A stretch of DNA of 64,000 nt from Pedobacter panaciterrae (GCF_013204795.1 NZ_JABMKW010000008.1:248001-312000); one strand, 5' to 3'; shown: positions 17,683-27,198, counted from the first letter of the stretch. A program made the numbers and translations. Notes: generated from the letters alone by a model not told the origin.

Positions 17683-18132
17683 ATGCAGTTGCAGAAAGAA
17701 ACGCTTACCACAAAATTTGAGAGCATCCATCACCAGGCCATTGTAAATGTGTGGCATACCAGTAATTGGTGTACCGAGAAACTAAAGCAAACGATCCTGC
17801 CTTTTGAGGTTACTACTCAGCAATTTAATATTTTAAGAATTTTGCGCGGACAAAATCCTAGTCCGGCTACCATAAATCTTCTGAAATCAAGAATGCTCGA
17901 TAAAATGAGTGATACTTCAAGAATAGTGGATAGACTGGTGCAAAAAGGACTTGTTATAAAAGAGTCAAATGCTGTAGATAAACGAGCTGTTGATATTAGA
18001 ATAAGCGACAAAGGCCTGGAATTGCTTGAACTGATGGATCAGGAGGTTAGTCTTTCAGTACTGATCTCATCAAATTTAACCGAACAGGAAGCCACTACAC
18101 TAAATGATTTACTTGATAAAATGAGAGGCTAA
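17683..18132 (+). CDS. MarR-family transcriptional regulator
   Basis: A 149-residue winged-helix protein. The start chosen is the ATG at 17683 (MQLQKETLTTK); an in-frame ATG at 17617 lies inside the DUF5522 gene and would add an unconvincing Lys/Asn-rich leader. The DNA-binding region is at about 45-115: TTQQFNILRILRGQ, RMLDKMSDTSRIVDRLVQKGLVIKE and AVDKRAVDIRISDKGLELLELMD, i.e. recognition helix and wing. MarR proteins are dimeric repressors relieved by small ligands. No clear operator was found beside it, so its target is unknown. Confidence 0.9.
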   Translation: MQLQKETLTTKFESIHHQAIVNVWHTSNWCTEKLKQTILPFEVTTQQFNILRILRGQNPSPATINLLKSRMLDKMSDTSRIVDRLVQKGLVIKESNAVDKRAVDIRISDKGLELLELMDQEVSLSVLISSNLTEQEATTLNDLLDKMRG

Positions 18133-18139
18133 TATATGC

Positions 18140-18865
18140 TTAATGCGAATGGCTAGAGCTGAAATACCCAATTAGTGCAATCGCTATGCCGCACAGTACG
18201 GCAATCATTTTACGTTTTGATACCTTGTGATCTACGCTCGACTCGAATAATATGGTAGTAGAAATATGCAAGAATATACCGATTACAATTCCCATAATTC
18301 TGTTGAAATAATTCTCAATACCACCAATAGTTCCATTGCTAAGCCCATAGCTTACGTAAAACCCAAAGGGGGCCATTATGGCAAAAATCCCAATGTAAAT
18401 GAGTATGTTACTCTTTTTAAATTGATTTTGCATTAAAATACTGGCTAATGCAAAGGCAGCTGGGATGTGATGAAGTGAAATTCCAAATATCAAAGCATTA
18501 TGCTGATCTTTTGCCAAAGGCATTCCCTCAAGAAAAGCATGAAGACAAAGACTAATCATAATTCCGTATGGAAATACTTGTGTCTCATGGTGTTTGTGGA
18601 TGTGACCATGCTCTACGCCTTCAGAAAATTGCTCTAAAAATATCTGTAATAAGAAACCTATAAGAATAAATATTCCAATTTCCTGCGGGTCAGAACCACT
18701 GTATGCATCTGGAATTAAATGTAAAACAGTTATCGCAAATAAATAGGCACCACTAAAAGAGAGAATCAGTTTTAAAAGCTGGGACTTGTCGCTTTTAACT
18801 AAAAAAATAGCAGAACCTCCCAAAAATGCACTAAGAAATAGAATTAATACCTTCCAGATTTCCAT
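18140..18865 (-). CDS. ZIP-family divalent metal transporter
   Basis: Eight hydrophobic segments spread over 241 residues. The metal-site motifs of ZIP proteins are visible: HLIPDAY near residue 49, LCLHAFLEGMPLA in the fourth segment and LHHIPAAFAL in the fifth. A His-rich loop (EHGHIHKHHE, about 84-93) lies between segments three and four and the protein ends in SSSHSH; both are common metal-binding additions. It probably imports zinc or another divalent cation. The start overlaps the PAP2 stop by one base (TAATG), so it is the last gene of a methyltransferase-PAP2-ZIP minus-strand unit. Confidence 0.9.
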   Translation of the reverse strand: MEIWKVLILFLSAFLGGSAIFLVKSDKSQLLKLILSFSGAYLFAITVLHLIPDAYSGSDPQEIGIFILIGFLLQIFLEQFSEGVEHGHIHKHHETQVFPYGIMISLCLHAFLEGMPLAKDQHNALIFGISLHHIPAAFALASILMQNQFKKSNILIYIGIFAIMAPFGFYVSYGLSNGTIGGIENYFNRIMGIVIGIFLHISTTILFESSVDHKVSKRKMIAVLCGIAIALIGYFSSSHSH

Positions 18866-19440
18866 TATAACTGTGGTTGTAATTTTTTATAAATTTTCGA
18901 TGTCAATAAGCCTATAAGCGTACCAAGTATTGCGCCCACCATGGTGTCAATAGGGTAGTGAACACCTACATAAATCTGAGAGAACGAAATAATAAATGCC
19001 CAGAAAAGTCCAATTGGTAGCACTGGTTTCCATCTGTCGTAAAATACAAAGATAAGAAATACAGCTATTGCAAAATGATTTGTAGCATGCGCAGAAGGGA
19101 AGCTATAGCCACTTCCGCAAGGCACACGGTGAATGATATCATTAGCCAGTGTTATTTCATTACAAGGTCTTATTCTTGCTACTGCAGGTTTAATAAGCCT
19201 TGATGCAACCATATCACCAATAGCAAATGTAACAAGTAACATCCCAATGATGTACCAGCCTTTCTTTTTGTACTCAATAAATGAGAAAATAATGATGAAC
19301 AAATATAATGGCGCCCAAAAATAACGATTGCGCATTAAAGGGAGCAGCCAATCAAAAAATGGATTAGCAAGGCCTCTATGGATCTTAAGAAAAAGTTCTA
19401 CATCAAATTGTTGTAAACTTTCTATCATGCTTTTTTGCAA
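18865..19440 (-). CDS. PAP2-family membrane phosphatase
   Basis: A 191-residue membrane protein with the three phosphatase motifs of the PAP2 superfamily: KPAVARIRPC, YSFPSAHATNH and SQIYVGVHYPID. The third motif usually reads SR(x5)H(x3)D, and here the Arg is Gln while the His and Asp remain; that Arg contacts phosphate in the family, so activity may be altered. Candidate substrates are undecaprenyl diphosphate, phosphatidylglycerophosphate or lipid A phosphates. The reading frame overlaps the upstream methyltransferase end by 16 bases. Confidence 0.88.
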   Translation of the reverse strand: MQKSMIESLQQFDVELFLKIHRGLANPFFDWLLPLMRNRYFWAPLYLFIIIFSFIEYKKKGWYIIGMLLVTFAIGDMVASRLIKPAVARIRPCNEITLANDIIHRVPCGSGYSFPSAHATNHFAIAVFLIFVFYDRWKPVLPIGLFWAFIISFSQIYVGVHYPIDTMVGAILGTLIGLLTSKIYKKLQPQL

Positions 19441-20156
19441 ATTAGTATCAATCTGTCCGATTTGCTTTCATCAAAAGGATCTAATCCATAACTTCCAAAA
19501 GTAGCTGCTATCTTTAGTCCGCTTTTCTCAAACATACGTTCAAAATCTTGAAGAGTAAAAGCCTGCACACGTTCTTCGAAGGCATAAGGTTTATCTCTAT
19601 GCTCGAAATTTATATGTTTAATAATTTTCCCCTCGGCTACAAATTTATGCAGGTGAAATTCAATACCTTCTACGGTTTTTATCTCTTGCTGGGTGAGATT
19701 TTTAAGGATCTTTTGCGTGTTAAAATAATCTATCACCAACGTCCCGTCTTCTTTTAAGCTTTTTCTGAACGCCTTCATTGCATTCACATGCTCCTTTTCC
19801 GTTTCAAAATAACCGAAACTGGTAAATAGGTTCATTGCAATGTCAAAATAGTTGATAAAAGAAAGCTTGCGCATATCATGAACAAAGAAATGAAGGTTCT
19901 TTTGTTCAAATTGCTGGGCATATTTAATACTTTGCTCTGATAAGTCAATTCCGGTTACATCATAACCTTTTTTATTAAGGTAAATTGAATGTCGACCTCT
20001 TCCGCAGGCGATGTCTAAAATTCTGGAATTTGCGGCTGGTTTCAGGTAAGCAGAAAGGTTATCAATTAAAAACTCTGCTTCGGCATCATTACGCTGACTA
20101 TATAGTATGTGATAGAAAGGAGAGTTAAACCAATATTGGAACCATTTTCGCTGCAT
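19425..20156 (-). CDS. Class I SAM-dependent methyltransferase
   Basis: The Rossmann-type methyltransferase core is clear: ILDIACGRGRHSIYLNKKGY (motif I), VTGIDLSEQSIKYAQQF and FDIAMNLFTSFGYF. The start is placed at the ATG at 20156 (MQRKWFQYWFNSPFYHILYS), since a PFYHxLYxxR segment at the N-terminus is typical of this subfamily; an upstream in-frame ATG at 20213 adds 19 residues of doubtful value. Length is then 243 residues. The methyl acceptor is not evident. It overlaps the PAP2 gene, with which it should be co-transcribed. Confidence 0.82.
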   Translation of the reverse strand: MQRKWFQYWFNSPFYHILYSQRNDAEAEFLIDNLSAYLKPAANSRILDIACGRGRHSIYLNKKGYDVTGIDLSEQSIKYAQQFEQKNLHFFVHDMRKLSFINYFDIAMNLFTSFGYFETEKEHVNAMKAFRKSLKEDGTLVIDYFNTQKILKNLTQQEIKTVEGIEFHLHKFVAEGKIIKHINFEHRDKPYAFEERVQAFTLQDFERMFEKSGLKIAATFGSYGLDPFDESKSDRLILICKKA

Positions 20157-20356
20157 AGAGCCTGTATTTTGATGTTTTAGAAAAAAAACAAACTTAGATA
20201 AAATTGTTATCATAAAACAATTTTATCGCTACCTCCTCTACGAAAAATTTTAAATAGACAGCAAAGGAAATAAAGCATAATTTTACGAATGCATGGTGCT
20301 GAGTTAACCTGCTTTGCCTATTTTTTGTTATTTTTGGAAAAAAAATAATCAACAAA

Positions 20357-21745
20357 TTGACACTAATAAAATCTATTTCTGGAATAAGGGGGACAATCGG
20401 TGGTATTGCCGGTAATGGTTTAACCCCAATCGATATTGTAAAATTCACTGCAGCCTATGGTTCATGGGTAATCAGCAAAACAAATAACAAAAGAATTGTT
20501 CTGGGCCGCGATGCCAGGATATCCGGCGAAATGGTAAATAACCTGGTTATCGGTACCCTGCAAGGTTTGGGTATTGAAGTAATCGACCTTGGTTTATCTA
20601 CCACTCCAACTGTTGAAATTGCTGTTCCGATGGAAAATGCCGGTGGTGGTATAATTTTAACAGCGAGCCATAATCCAAAACAGTGGAATGCATTGAAACT
20701 CCTTAACGAGAAAGGTGAATTTATTAGTGATGCAGATGGAAAGGATGTTCTGGAAATTGCGGAGAAATCTGAGTTTGCATTTGCTGATGTTGATGATTTA
20801 GGTAAAGTGATAAGTAATGATACATATTTGCAAAAGCATATTGATGTTATTCTTGCGTTGCCATTAGTGGATGTTGAAGCAATAAAAGCTGCTAATTTTA
20901 AAATTGCAATTGATTGTGTTAACTCAACAGGAGGTATATTTGTACCAGCTTTGCTAAAAGCTTTAGGAGTTGAAACTGTTTATGAGTTGTATTGTGAACC
21001 TGACGGCCATTTTCCCCATAATCCGGAACCGCTTCCTGAAAACTTAACGGAGATTGCTAAAGTTGTACAGAGCAAAAATGCTGATCTTGGTATTGTTGTT
21101 GACCCTGACGTAGATCGTTTATGCTTTGTTTGCGAAGATGGATCTATGTTTGGCGAAGAATACACATTAGTAGCTGTAGCAGATTACATCCTTAAAAACA
21201 CACCAGGTAATTCAGTATCTAACTTATCTTCTACAAGAGCGCTTAGAGATGTAACTGAAAATTCTGGCGGAACATATAATGCATCGGCAGTAGGTGAAGT
21301 TAACGTGGTTAACAAAATGAAAGCTACAAATGCTGTGATTGGCGGAGAAGGGAACGGAGGAATTATCTACCCTGAACTTCACTATGGTCGCGATGCTTTA
21401 GTTGGAATAGCTTTGTTCTTAACTCATCTGGCTAAATTTGGTAAGTCTATCTCTCTTTTACGCAAAAGCTACCCTGAGTATTACATCTCTAAAAATAAAA
21501 TCACATTAACTCCTGAAATGGATATTGATGCCTTGTTGGTAAAGGTTCAGGAGAAATATAAAAATCAGCCAAACAGTACAATAGACGGATTAAAAATTGA
21601 GTTTGATAAGGAATGGGTACACCTTCGCAGATCAAACACAGAACCAATTATTCGTATCTATAGTGAAGCCGGATCTGAAACTGTAGCCGAAGGTTTAGCT
21701 ACAAAAATAATCTCCGACATCAAAGAAATATTAAAATTGAGTTAG
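20357..21745 (+). CDS. glmM: Phosphoglucosamine/phosphomannomutase-family enzyme, TTG start
   Basis: This alpha-D-phosphohexomutase probably interconverts glucosamine-6-phosphate and glucosamine-1-phosphate on the way to UDP-GlcNAc. The phosphoserine loop is TASHNP with Ser104, the metal loop is DPDVDRL (about 250-256), the sugar loop GEGNGG and the phosphate-binding loop RRSNTEPIIRIYSEAG. The product begins MTLIKSISGIRGTIGG, the usual start of Bacteroidetes GlmM, and the codon at that position is TTG (20357); no in-frame ATG precedes it. Length is 462 residues. Phosphomannomutase activity cannot be excluded. Confidence 0.88.
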   Translation: MTLIKSISGIRGTIGGIAGNGLTPIDIVKFTAAYGSWVISKTNNKRIVLGRDARISGEMVNNLVIGTLQGLGIEVIDLGLSTTPTVEIAVPMENAGGGIILTASHNPKQWNALKLLNEKGEFISDADGKDVLEIAEKSEFAFADVDDLGKVISNDTYLQKHIDVILALPLVDVEAIKAANFKIAIDCVNSTGGIFVPALLKALGVETVYELYCEPDGHFPHNPEPLPENLTEIAKVVQSKNADLGIVVDPDVDRLCFVCEDGSMFGEEYTLVAVADYILKNTPGNSVSNLSSTRALRDVTENSGGTYNASAVGEVNVVNKMKATNAVIGGEGNGGIIYPELHYGRDALVGIALFLTHLAKFGKSISLLRKSYPEYYISKNKITLTPEMDIDALLVKVQEKYKNQPNSTIDGLKIEFDKEWVHLRRSNTEPIIRIYSEAGSETVAEGLATKIISDIKEILKLS

Positions 21746-21753
21746 TAAAAAAA

Positions 21754-22902
21754 ATGGAAAGAATTTATTTAGATAATGCTGCAACTACACCCCTGGATGC
21801 AGTAGTGATAGAGGAAATGGTTAAGGTGATGAATTCTTATTATGGTAATCCATCATCCATACACGCCCAGGGACGTGAGGTACGTACATTAATTGAAAAG
21901 GCCAGAAAAACTGTTTCCGGACTTTTAAATGCAACACCTGCAGAAATTTTCTTTACATCAGGAGGTACAGAGGCTGATAATACAGCCATTCGTTGCGGTA
22001 TTGCTGCCTTTAATATAAAACATGCCATTACCTCTAAAATTGAGCACCATGCAGTAGAACACACGCTTAATATGCTTTTAGAGCAAGGTGTAATTGATAA
22101 GCTGAGTTTTGTTAATGTGGATGCAAAAGGCAATATCGACTATGACCATCTTGAAGAGCTGCTTAAAAACAATGAGCGTTCTTTTGTATCCCTAATGCAT
22201 GCAAATAATGAATTGGGAACTTTAACAGATCTGGAAAGGGTAGGTGATATCTGCGAACAATATAATGCCATTTATCATTGTGATACAGTACAAACCATGG
22301 GGCATTATGTGCACGATGTAAGAAAGCTTAAAGCTCATTTTATTGTTTGTGCTGCCCATAAATTACATGGTCCAAAAGGTGTTGGCTTTCTATACGTTAA
22401 CCATTCTATAAAAATCAGTCCGATGATTTTTGGAGGTGCACAGGAACGCAATATGCGTGGTGGAACAGAAAATGTTTATGGTATTGTAGGCCTGGCAAAG
22501 GCCTTGCAAATAGCATATGGAGAAATGGCGGAACATCAACAGCATATACAAGAATTGAAGACATATTTGAAGGATAGGTTAAGTAATGAAGTACCTGATC
22601 TCTTTTTTAACGGAGAGACTGAACCTGAAAAAAGCTTGTATACCGTTTTAAATGTTTCTTTCCCGGCAATGGACATGGCTGATATGCTTTTGTTTAACCT
22701 TGATATTAACGGTATTTCTGCATCAGGTGGAAGTGCGTGTTCATCAGGGTCCAATATCGGGTCTCACGTGCTTACCGGTATAGCTGCTGATCCTAACCGC
22801 CCATCGGTAAGGTTCTCGTTTAGCAAATACAATACAAAGGAAGAACTAGATTTTGTAGTTGAGAAAGTGAAACAGATTGTGAGTCAAAATGTGGCCGTAT
22901 AG
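21754..22902 (+). CDS. Cysteine desulfurase (NifS/IscS family)
   Basis: A PLP enzyme that takes sulfur from cysteine for iron-sulfur clusters or thiolation. It begins MERIYLDNAATTPLD. The PLP Lys is Lys203 in CAAHKLHGPKG, and the persulfide Cys is Cys329 in GGSACSSGS, the short-loop arrangement of group I (IscS/NifS) enzymes. Length is 382 residues, as expected. It follows glmM by only 8 bases and is likely co-transcribed with it, though the two pathways have no evident link. No iscU-type scaffold gene is adjacent. Confidence 0.93.
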   Translation: MERIYLDNAATTPLDAVVIEEMVKVMNSYYGNPSSIHAQGREVRTLIEKARKTVSGLLNATPAEIFFTSGGTEADNTAIRCGIAAFNIKHAITSKIEHHAVEHTLNMLLEQGVIDKLSFVNVDAKGNIDYDHLEELLKNNERSFVSLMHANNELGTLTDLERVGDICEQYNAIYHCDTVQTMGHYVHDVRKLKAHFIVCAAHKLHGPKGVGFLYVNHSIKISPMIFGGAQERNMRGGTENVYGIVGLAKALQIAYGEMAEHQQHIQELKTYLKDRLSNEVPDLFFNGETEPEKSLYTVLNVSFPAMDMADMLLFNLDINGISASGGSACSSGSNIGSHVLTGIAADPNRPSVRFSFSKYNTKEELDFVVEKVKQIVSQNVAV

Positions 22903-22926
22903 TTAACATTTTTAGTATAAATTATT

Positions 22927-22957
22927 AAAAGCCATCTTCAAAAGATGGCTTTTTTTC
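22927..22957 (+). terminator. Intrinsic terminator after the cysteine desulfurase gene
   Basis: AAAAGCCATCTT (22927-22938) pairs with AAGATGGCTTTT around a 3-base loop, followed by a run of seven T. It lies 25 bases after the stop codon and also rules out a translation start inside it for the next gene. Confidence 0.9.
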
Positions 22958-23064
22958 GTAACTCTGATCTTTTATTATTACTTTGTTACCATTATCAACT
23001 AGGGAATCTTCATTTTATTATGTTTATTTGTGTGCTAAATCGTTTAATTTTTTTAGAATTTAAT

Positions 23065-23742
23065 ATGAAACGAACCACAACAGTATTACTTTCCATGGCT
23101 TTAACGATGATCTTCAGTCATCATCTAAAAGCCCAGGAGACCGAAACAATTAAAAAAGATGGTCTTACCCTTAATTTTACCAGCCAGGACCCAACATTTG
23201 ATCCCGCCCTAAAAAAGAGAATGATTGAAACTTTCTTTAAAGTTTATCCATTGCTTAGTCAGGAGTATAATCCAAACACTAATAAAGAAGTCTATTTTGT
23301 GATTGATACGGCTTACGATGGAGTTGCGGCTACCGGAGCAGGAAAAGTAACTTATAGCGCAGTTTATTTCAAGAAATTCCCGGGAGATGTAGATGTGGTA
23401 ACCCATGAGGTAATGCATATCGTTCAAAATTACGGACGTAGTAACGGACCGGGATGGCTGACTGAGGGCATTGCCGACTATGTACGTTATAAGTTTGGAG
23501 TTGATAATCCTGGGGCAGGTTGGACACTCCCTGAACTTAGAAGCACGCACAGTTATAAAAACAGTTACAGAATTACTGCAAGATTCCTGGCATGGTTAGA
23601 AAATCACGACAACAAAGGGATTGTTAAAAAACTAGATTCAAGCTTACGCGATCATACCTATACAAACGAAATATGGCAAAAAGAAACAGGTAAATCTTTA
23701 GATGACCTGTGGAAAGCATATTCAGAAAAACCAGCATTATAA
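23065..23742 (+). CDS. Secreted basic secretory protein (BSP)-family metalloprotease
   Basis: The start is the ATG at 23065, which gives a clean signal peptide (MKRTTTVLLSMALTMIFSHH, cleavage near KAQ-ET); longer frames start inside the preceding terminator. The mature domain matches the plant basic secretory protein family: KVTYSAVYFKKFPGDVDVVT, the zinc motif HEVMH (His114, Glu115, His118), then GPGWLTEGIADYVRYKFG with the third-ligand Glu, and NHDNKGIVKKLDSSLRD. It is 225 residues. A periplasmic or extracellular peptidase is expected. It is 22 bases from the GH92 mannosidase gene, suggesting joint attack on glycoproteins. Confidence 0.88.
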   Translation: MKRTTTVLLSMALTMIFSHHLKAQETETIKKDGLTLNFTSQDPTFDPALKKRMIETFFKVYPLLSQEYNPNTNKEVYFVIDTAYDGVAATGAGKVTYSAVYFKKFPGDVDVVTHEVMHIVQNYGRSNGPGWLTEGIADYVRYKFGVDNPGAGWTLPELRSTHSYKNSYRITARFLAWLENHDNKGIVKKLDSSLRDHTYTNEIWQKETGKSLDDLWKAYSEKPAL

Positions 23743-23764
23743 CCACATTTGATATTTTTTAACC

Positions 23765-26056
23765 ATGATTAAACAATTTTTAACCGCCTCATTAGTTCTG
23801 GCATCCTCTGCGCTGTTTGCACAGACAGTGGGCAAAGTAACGGATCCAGTTGAATGGATTAATCCGCTAATGGGTACTGCAAGTAAGCCAGATTTGTCTA
23901 ATGGAAATACCTATCCAACGATAGCTTTGCCATGGGGAATGAACTTTTGGACACCACAAACTGGTAAAATGGGCGACGGATGGGCTTATACCTACGACGC
24001 TGATAAAATAAGAGGATTTAAACAAACTCATCAGCCGTCTCCATGGATGAATGATTACGGTCAGTTCTCAGTAATGCCTGTAACGGGTAAAATGAGATTT
24101 AATCAGGATGACAGAGCAAGCTGGTATTCTCATAAATCTGAAACCGTTAAGCCTTATTACTATAGCGTTTATTTGGCTGATGCCGATGTGACAACAGAAA
24201 TCACTCCTACAGAACGAGCTGCCCAGTTCCGTTTTACCTTCCCAAAAACAAATGATTCTTATGTAGTTATCGACGCCTTTGATAAAGGGTCATACATCAA
24301 AATAATACCTGGCGAACGCAAAGTAATTGGTTACAGTACCAGATACAGCCGCGGTAAGCTTGAAAACTTTAAAAACTACTTTGTTATTTACTTTGATAAA
24401 CCTTTTACATCTGCAAATGCATGGAGAGGTAAAAACCTTGCAAAAGATACATTGGAGTTGCAAAGTGATCATTCAGGTGCTATCATAGGGTTTAAAACCG
24501 AAAAAGGGGAGCAGGTTAATATGAAAGTTGCTTCTTCATTTATCAGCTTTGAGCAGGCAGATATCAATCTGACAAGAGAATTATCAAACGATAGTTTTGA
24601 AACAACCAAACAAAAAGGAAAAGCAGTGTGGAACAAAACACTTAGCAAAATCTCTGTTGAAGGCGGAACTATAGATCAGGTTCGTACTTTTTACTCGAGT
24701 TTATACCGCACTTTGTTTTTCCCTCACAAAATGTATGAGGTTGATAAGAGCAATAAGATAGTACACTATAGCCCCTACACTGGTAAAACAGCGCCAGGTT
24801 ACAGATTTGCTGGTACAGGTTTCTGGGATACATTCAGAGCATTATATCCATTCCTTAACCTTGTTTATCCATCTGTTAATAAAGAAATGCAGGAAGGTTT
24901 GGTGAACGATTATAAAGAGGGTGGCTGGCTGCCTGAGTGGTCGAGCCCTAGCTATTCTGATTGTATGATCGGAAATAACTCTGCTTCTGTTGTTGCTGAT
25001 GCCTACATTAAAGGTATGCGTGGCTACGACATCAATACATTATGGGATGCTGTAAAACATGGCGCTAATAATGAAGGCCCTGAAGCTACAGGTCGTCGCG
25101 GCGTTAAATACTACAATGAATTAGGTTATGTGCCTTACGATGTAAAAATCAATGAAAATGCGGCCAGAACATTGGAGTATTCTTATGATGATTTTGCGAT
25201 CTATCAACTAGGTAAAGCATTAGGCAAACCTGCGTCTGAAATAGATATTTATAAAAAACGCAGTATGAACTATAAAAATCTGTTTGATCCATCAACAGGT
25301 TTAATGCGTGGTAAAAATCAGGATGGTAAATTCCAATCTCCTTTTAATCCATTCAAATGGGGCGATGCATTTACAGAAGGAAATAGCTGGCATTATTCAT
25401 GGTCGGTATTCCAGGATATTGATGGATTATCTAAGTTAATGGGCGGTAAAGATAAATTTGTTCAGAAACTGGATTCCGTATTTACACTTCCTCCAGTGTT
25501 TGACGATAGTTATTATGGTGGTGTGATCCACGAGATTCGTGAAATGCAAATTGCAAACATGGGCCAATACGCTCATGGTAATCAGCCAATCCAGCATATG
25601 ATTTATTTATATAATTATGCAGGCGCGCCATGGAAAACTCAATATTGGGTACGCGAAACGATGGATAGAATGTATAAAGCTACACCTGATGGATATTGCG
25701 GAGATGAGGATAACGGACAAACATCTGCTTGGTATGTGTTCTCTGCTCTTGGGTTTTATCCTGTAACTCCGGCTGTAGATCAGTATGTTATCGGTGCTCC
25801 TTTGTTTAAAAAGGTTACGCTTAATTTAGAGAACGGTAAAACGATTACCATCAATGCACCAAAAAACAGTGCTGATAACAAGTACGTACAGACCTTAAAG
25901 TATAACGGTAAACCATATTCTAAAAACTGGTTAAGCCACTCTACTTTATTACAAGGTGCTACTTTAGATTTTGATATGTCTGAGACACCGAATAAAGAAA
26001 GAGGCGCTAATGAGTCAGATTTCCCTTATTCGCTTTCAACAGATACTAGCAAATAG
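23765..26056 (+). CDS. GH92 alpha-mannosidase
   Basis: Exported enzyme of the calcium-dependent exo-alpha-1,2-mannosidase family, acting on N-glycan or yeast mannan termini. Residues 1-19 form the signal peptide (ALFAQ). The N-terminal beta-sandwich starts VEWINPLMGT and has YPTIALPWGMNFWTPQ and GFKQTHQPSPWM. The helical barrel has GTGFWDTFRALYPFLNLVYP, GWLPEWSSP, FTEGNSWHYSWSVFQD and GYCGDEDNGQTSAWYVFSALG, all standard GH92 segments with the catalytic acids. Length 763 fits. There is no SusC/SusD pair nearby, so this is an orphan glycosidase accompanied by the BSP protease gene. Confidence 0.95.
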   Translation: MIKQFLTASLVLASSALFAQTVGKVTDPVEWINPLMGTASKPDLSNGNTYPTIALPWGMNFWTPQTGKMGDGWAYTYDADKIRGFKQTHQPSPWMNDYGQFSVMPVTGKMRFNQDDRASWYSHKSETVKPYYYSVYLADADVTTEITPTERAAQFRFTFPKTNDSYVVIDAFDKGSYIKIIPGERKVIGYSTRYSRGKLENFKNYFVIYFDKPFTSANAWRGKNLAKDTLELQSDHSGAIIGFKTEKGEQVNMKVASSFISFEQADINLTRELSNDSFETTKQKGKAVWNKTLSKISVEGGTIDQVRTFYSSLYRTLFFPHKMYEVDKSNKIVHYSPYTGKTAPGYRFAGTGFWDTFRALYPFLNLVYPSVNKEMQEGLVNDYKEGGWLPEWSSPSYSDCMIGNNSASVVADAYIKGMRGYDINTLWDAVKHGANNEGPEATGRRGVKYYNELGYVPYDVKINENAARTLEYSYDDFAIYQLGKALGKPASEIDIYKKRSMNYKNLFDPSTGLMRGKNQDGKFQSPFNPFKWGDAFTEGNSWHYSWSVFQDIDGLSKLMGGKDKFVQKLDSVFTLPPVFDDSYYGGVIHEIREMQIANMGQYAHGNQPIQHMIYLYNYAGAPWKTQYWVRETMDRMYKATPDGYCGDEDNGQTSAWYVFSALGFYPVTPAVDQYVIGAPLFKKVTLNLENGKTITINAPKNSADNKYVQTLKYNGKPYSKNWLSHSTLLQGATLDFDMSETPNKERGANESDFPYSLSTDTSK

Positions 26057-26071
26057 TACTTGTTAAATACA

Positions 26072-26107
26072 AAAAAAGCCCGGTAAAATATTTTACCGGG
26101 CTTTTTT
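26072..26107. terminator. Bidirectional terminator between GH92 and accD
   Basis: A perfect 17-base stem (26072-26088 with 26091-26107, core GCCCGGTAAAA) has a two-base loop and A6/T6 flanks. It serves the convergent GH92 and accD genes. Confidence 0.92.
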
Positions 26108-26124
26108 AATTATAATATATTTTT

Positions 26125-26970
26125 TTAGTTCTTCATCATTTTAAGGAAAGCAGCAAGCTTAGCTTTCATCATTCTGCGATCTACAATGAAATCAAGGAAA
26201 CCATGTTCCAAAACGAATTCTGCGGTTTGGAAACCCTTAGGCAGATCTTTCTTTATTGTTTCTTTAATAACCCTTGGACCGGCAAAACCGATCAAAGCAC
26301 CAGGCTCAGCAATGTTAATATCACCAAGCATCGCATAAGAAGCAGTTACACCACCAGTAGTTGGGTCTGTAAGCAAAGATATATAAGGAACTTTGGCCTG
26401 ACTTAACAGTGCAAGTTTAGCCGAAGTTTTGGCCATTTGCATTAACGAGAATGCAGCTTCCATCATCCGGGCACCTCCAGATTTGGAGATCATTAAAAAT
26501 GGAACTTTATGTTTTATTGCATAATCAATAGAACGGGCAATTTTTTCACCTACTACCGAACCCATAGATCCGCCAATAAAACTGAAATCCATACAAGCTA
26601 TAATGATGTCTTCACCTTCTATTTTACCGTGAGCAGCTCTAATGGCGTCTTTTAAGCCTGTTTTAGTCATGCTCTCTACCAACCTTTCAGTGTAGGGCTT
26701 GCTATCTGTAAAATTCAAGGGATCTCCTGATGTTAAATTTGAGAAAAGCTCGGTGAACTTATTATCGTCAAATAATACCTGAAAGTATTCCTTAGACCCT
26801 ATTCTTAAATGATAGTCACAATATTGGCAAACATATTTATTCTCTATTTGATCGGCAGTATGTAATGCTTTTTTACAATTCGGACACTTGTTCCATAAAC
26901 CGTCTGGCGCTTCTTTTTTTTCTTCAGTAAGCGTACTAATACCTTTTTTCTCTCTTTTAAACCAAGCCAT
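26125..26970 (-). CDS. accD: Acetyl-CoA carboxylase carboxyltransferase subunit beta
   Basis: AccD carries half of the carboxyltransferase that moves CO2 from biotin to acetyl-CoA, the first committed step of fatty acid synthesis. The N-terminal zinc ribbon is CPNCKK...CQYCDYH (four Cys, about 29-51). The crotonase-like core follows with [57 protein letters not shown] and [11 protein letters not shown]. At 281 residues it is of normal length. The accA partner is not in the window. It is a single minus-strand gene opposite the aldolase gene, with 228 bases between the two starts. Confidence 0.96.
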   Translation of the reverse strand: MAWFKREKKGISTLTEEKKEAPDGLWNKCPNCKKALHTADQIENKYVCQYCDYHLRIGSKEYFQVLFDDNKFTELFSNLTSGDPLNFTDSKPYTERLVESMTKTGLKDAIRAAHGKIEGEDIIIACMDFSFIGGSMGSVVGEKIARSIDYAIKHKVPFLMISKSGGARMMEAAFSLMQMAKTSAKLALLSQAKVPYISLLTDPTTGGVTASYAMLGDINIAEPGALIGFAGPRVIKETIKKDLPKGFQTAEFVLEHGFLDFIVDRRMMKAKLAAFLKMMKN

Positions 26971-27148
26971 GTTATTTCTTGAAAAATGCGATTACAAAGA
27001 AACAAAAAAAAATTAGAACAGTTTAAGGATACTTTAGTTAAACGATTATGAATGCCCAAATCATATAAAAAATATAAAATAATTCATGATCGGTTCATTA
27101 CCAAGCCTAAACAATACGTTTTAATTGAAAATAATCCCCTTATTGGTT

Positions 27149-27179
27149 TGCCCAAAGTGATATTTTTCCTAACTTCGGC
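27149..27179 (+). promoter_or_regulatory. Bacteroidetes-type promoter for the aldolase gene
   Basis: TTTG (27149-27152) and TAACTTCG (27172-27179) are 19 bases apart. The phylum consensus is TTTG, 19-21 bases, TAnnTTTG, so there is one mismatch in the -7 box. The start codon lies 19 bases further on, giving a short leader. Confidence 0.6.
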
Positions 27180-27198
27180 AGATATAAAATTATAAAAA

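Noticed and set aside
22945..23064. Longer N-terminus for the BSP protease
   Set aside because: The frame would begin inside the terminator of the preceding gene and would hide a clean signal peptide starting at 23065.
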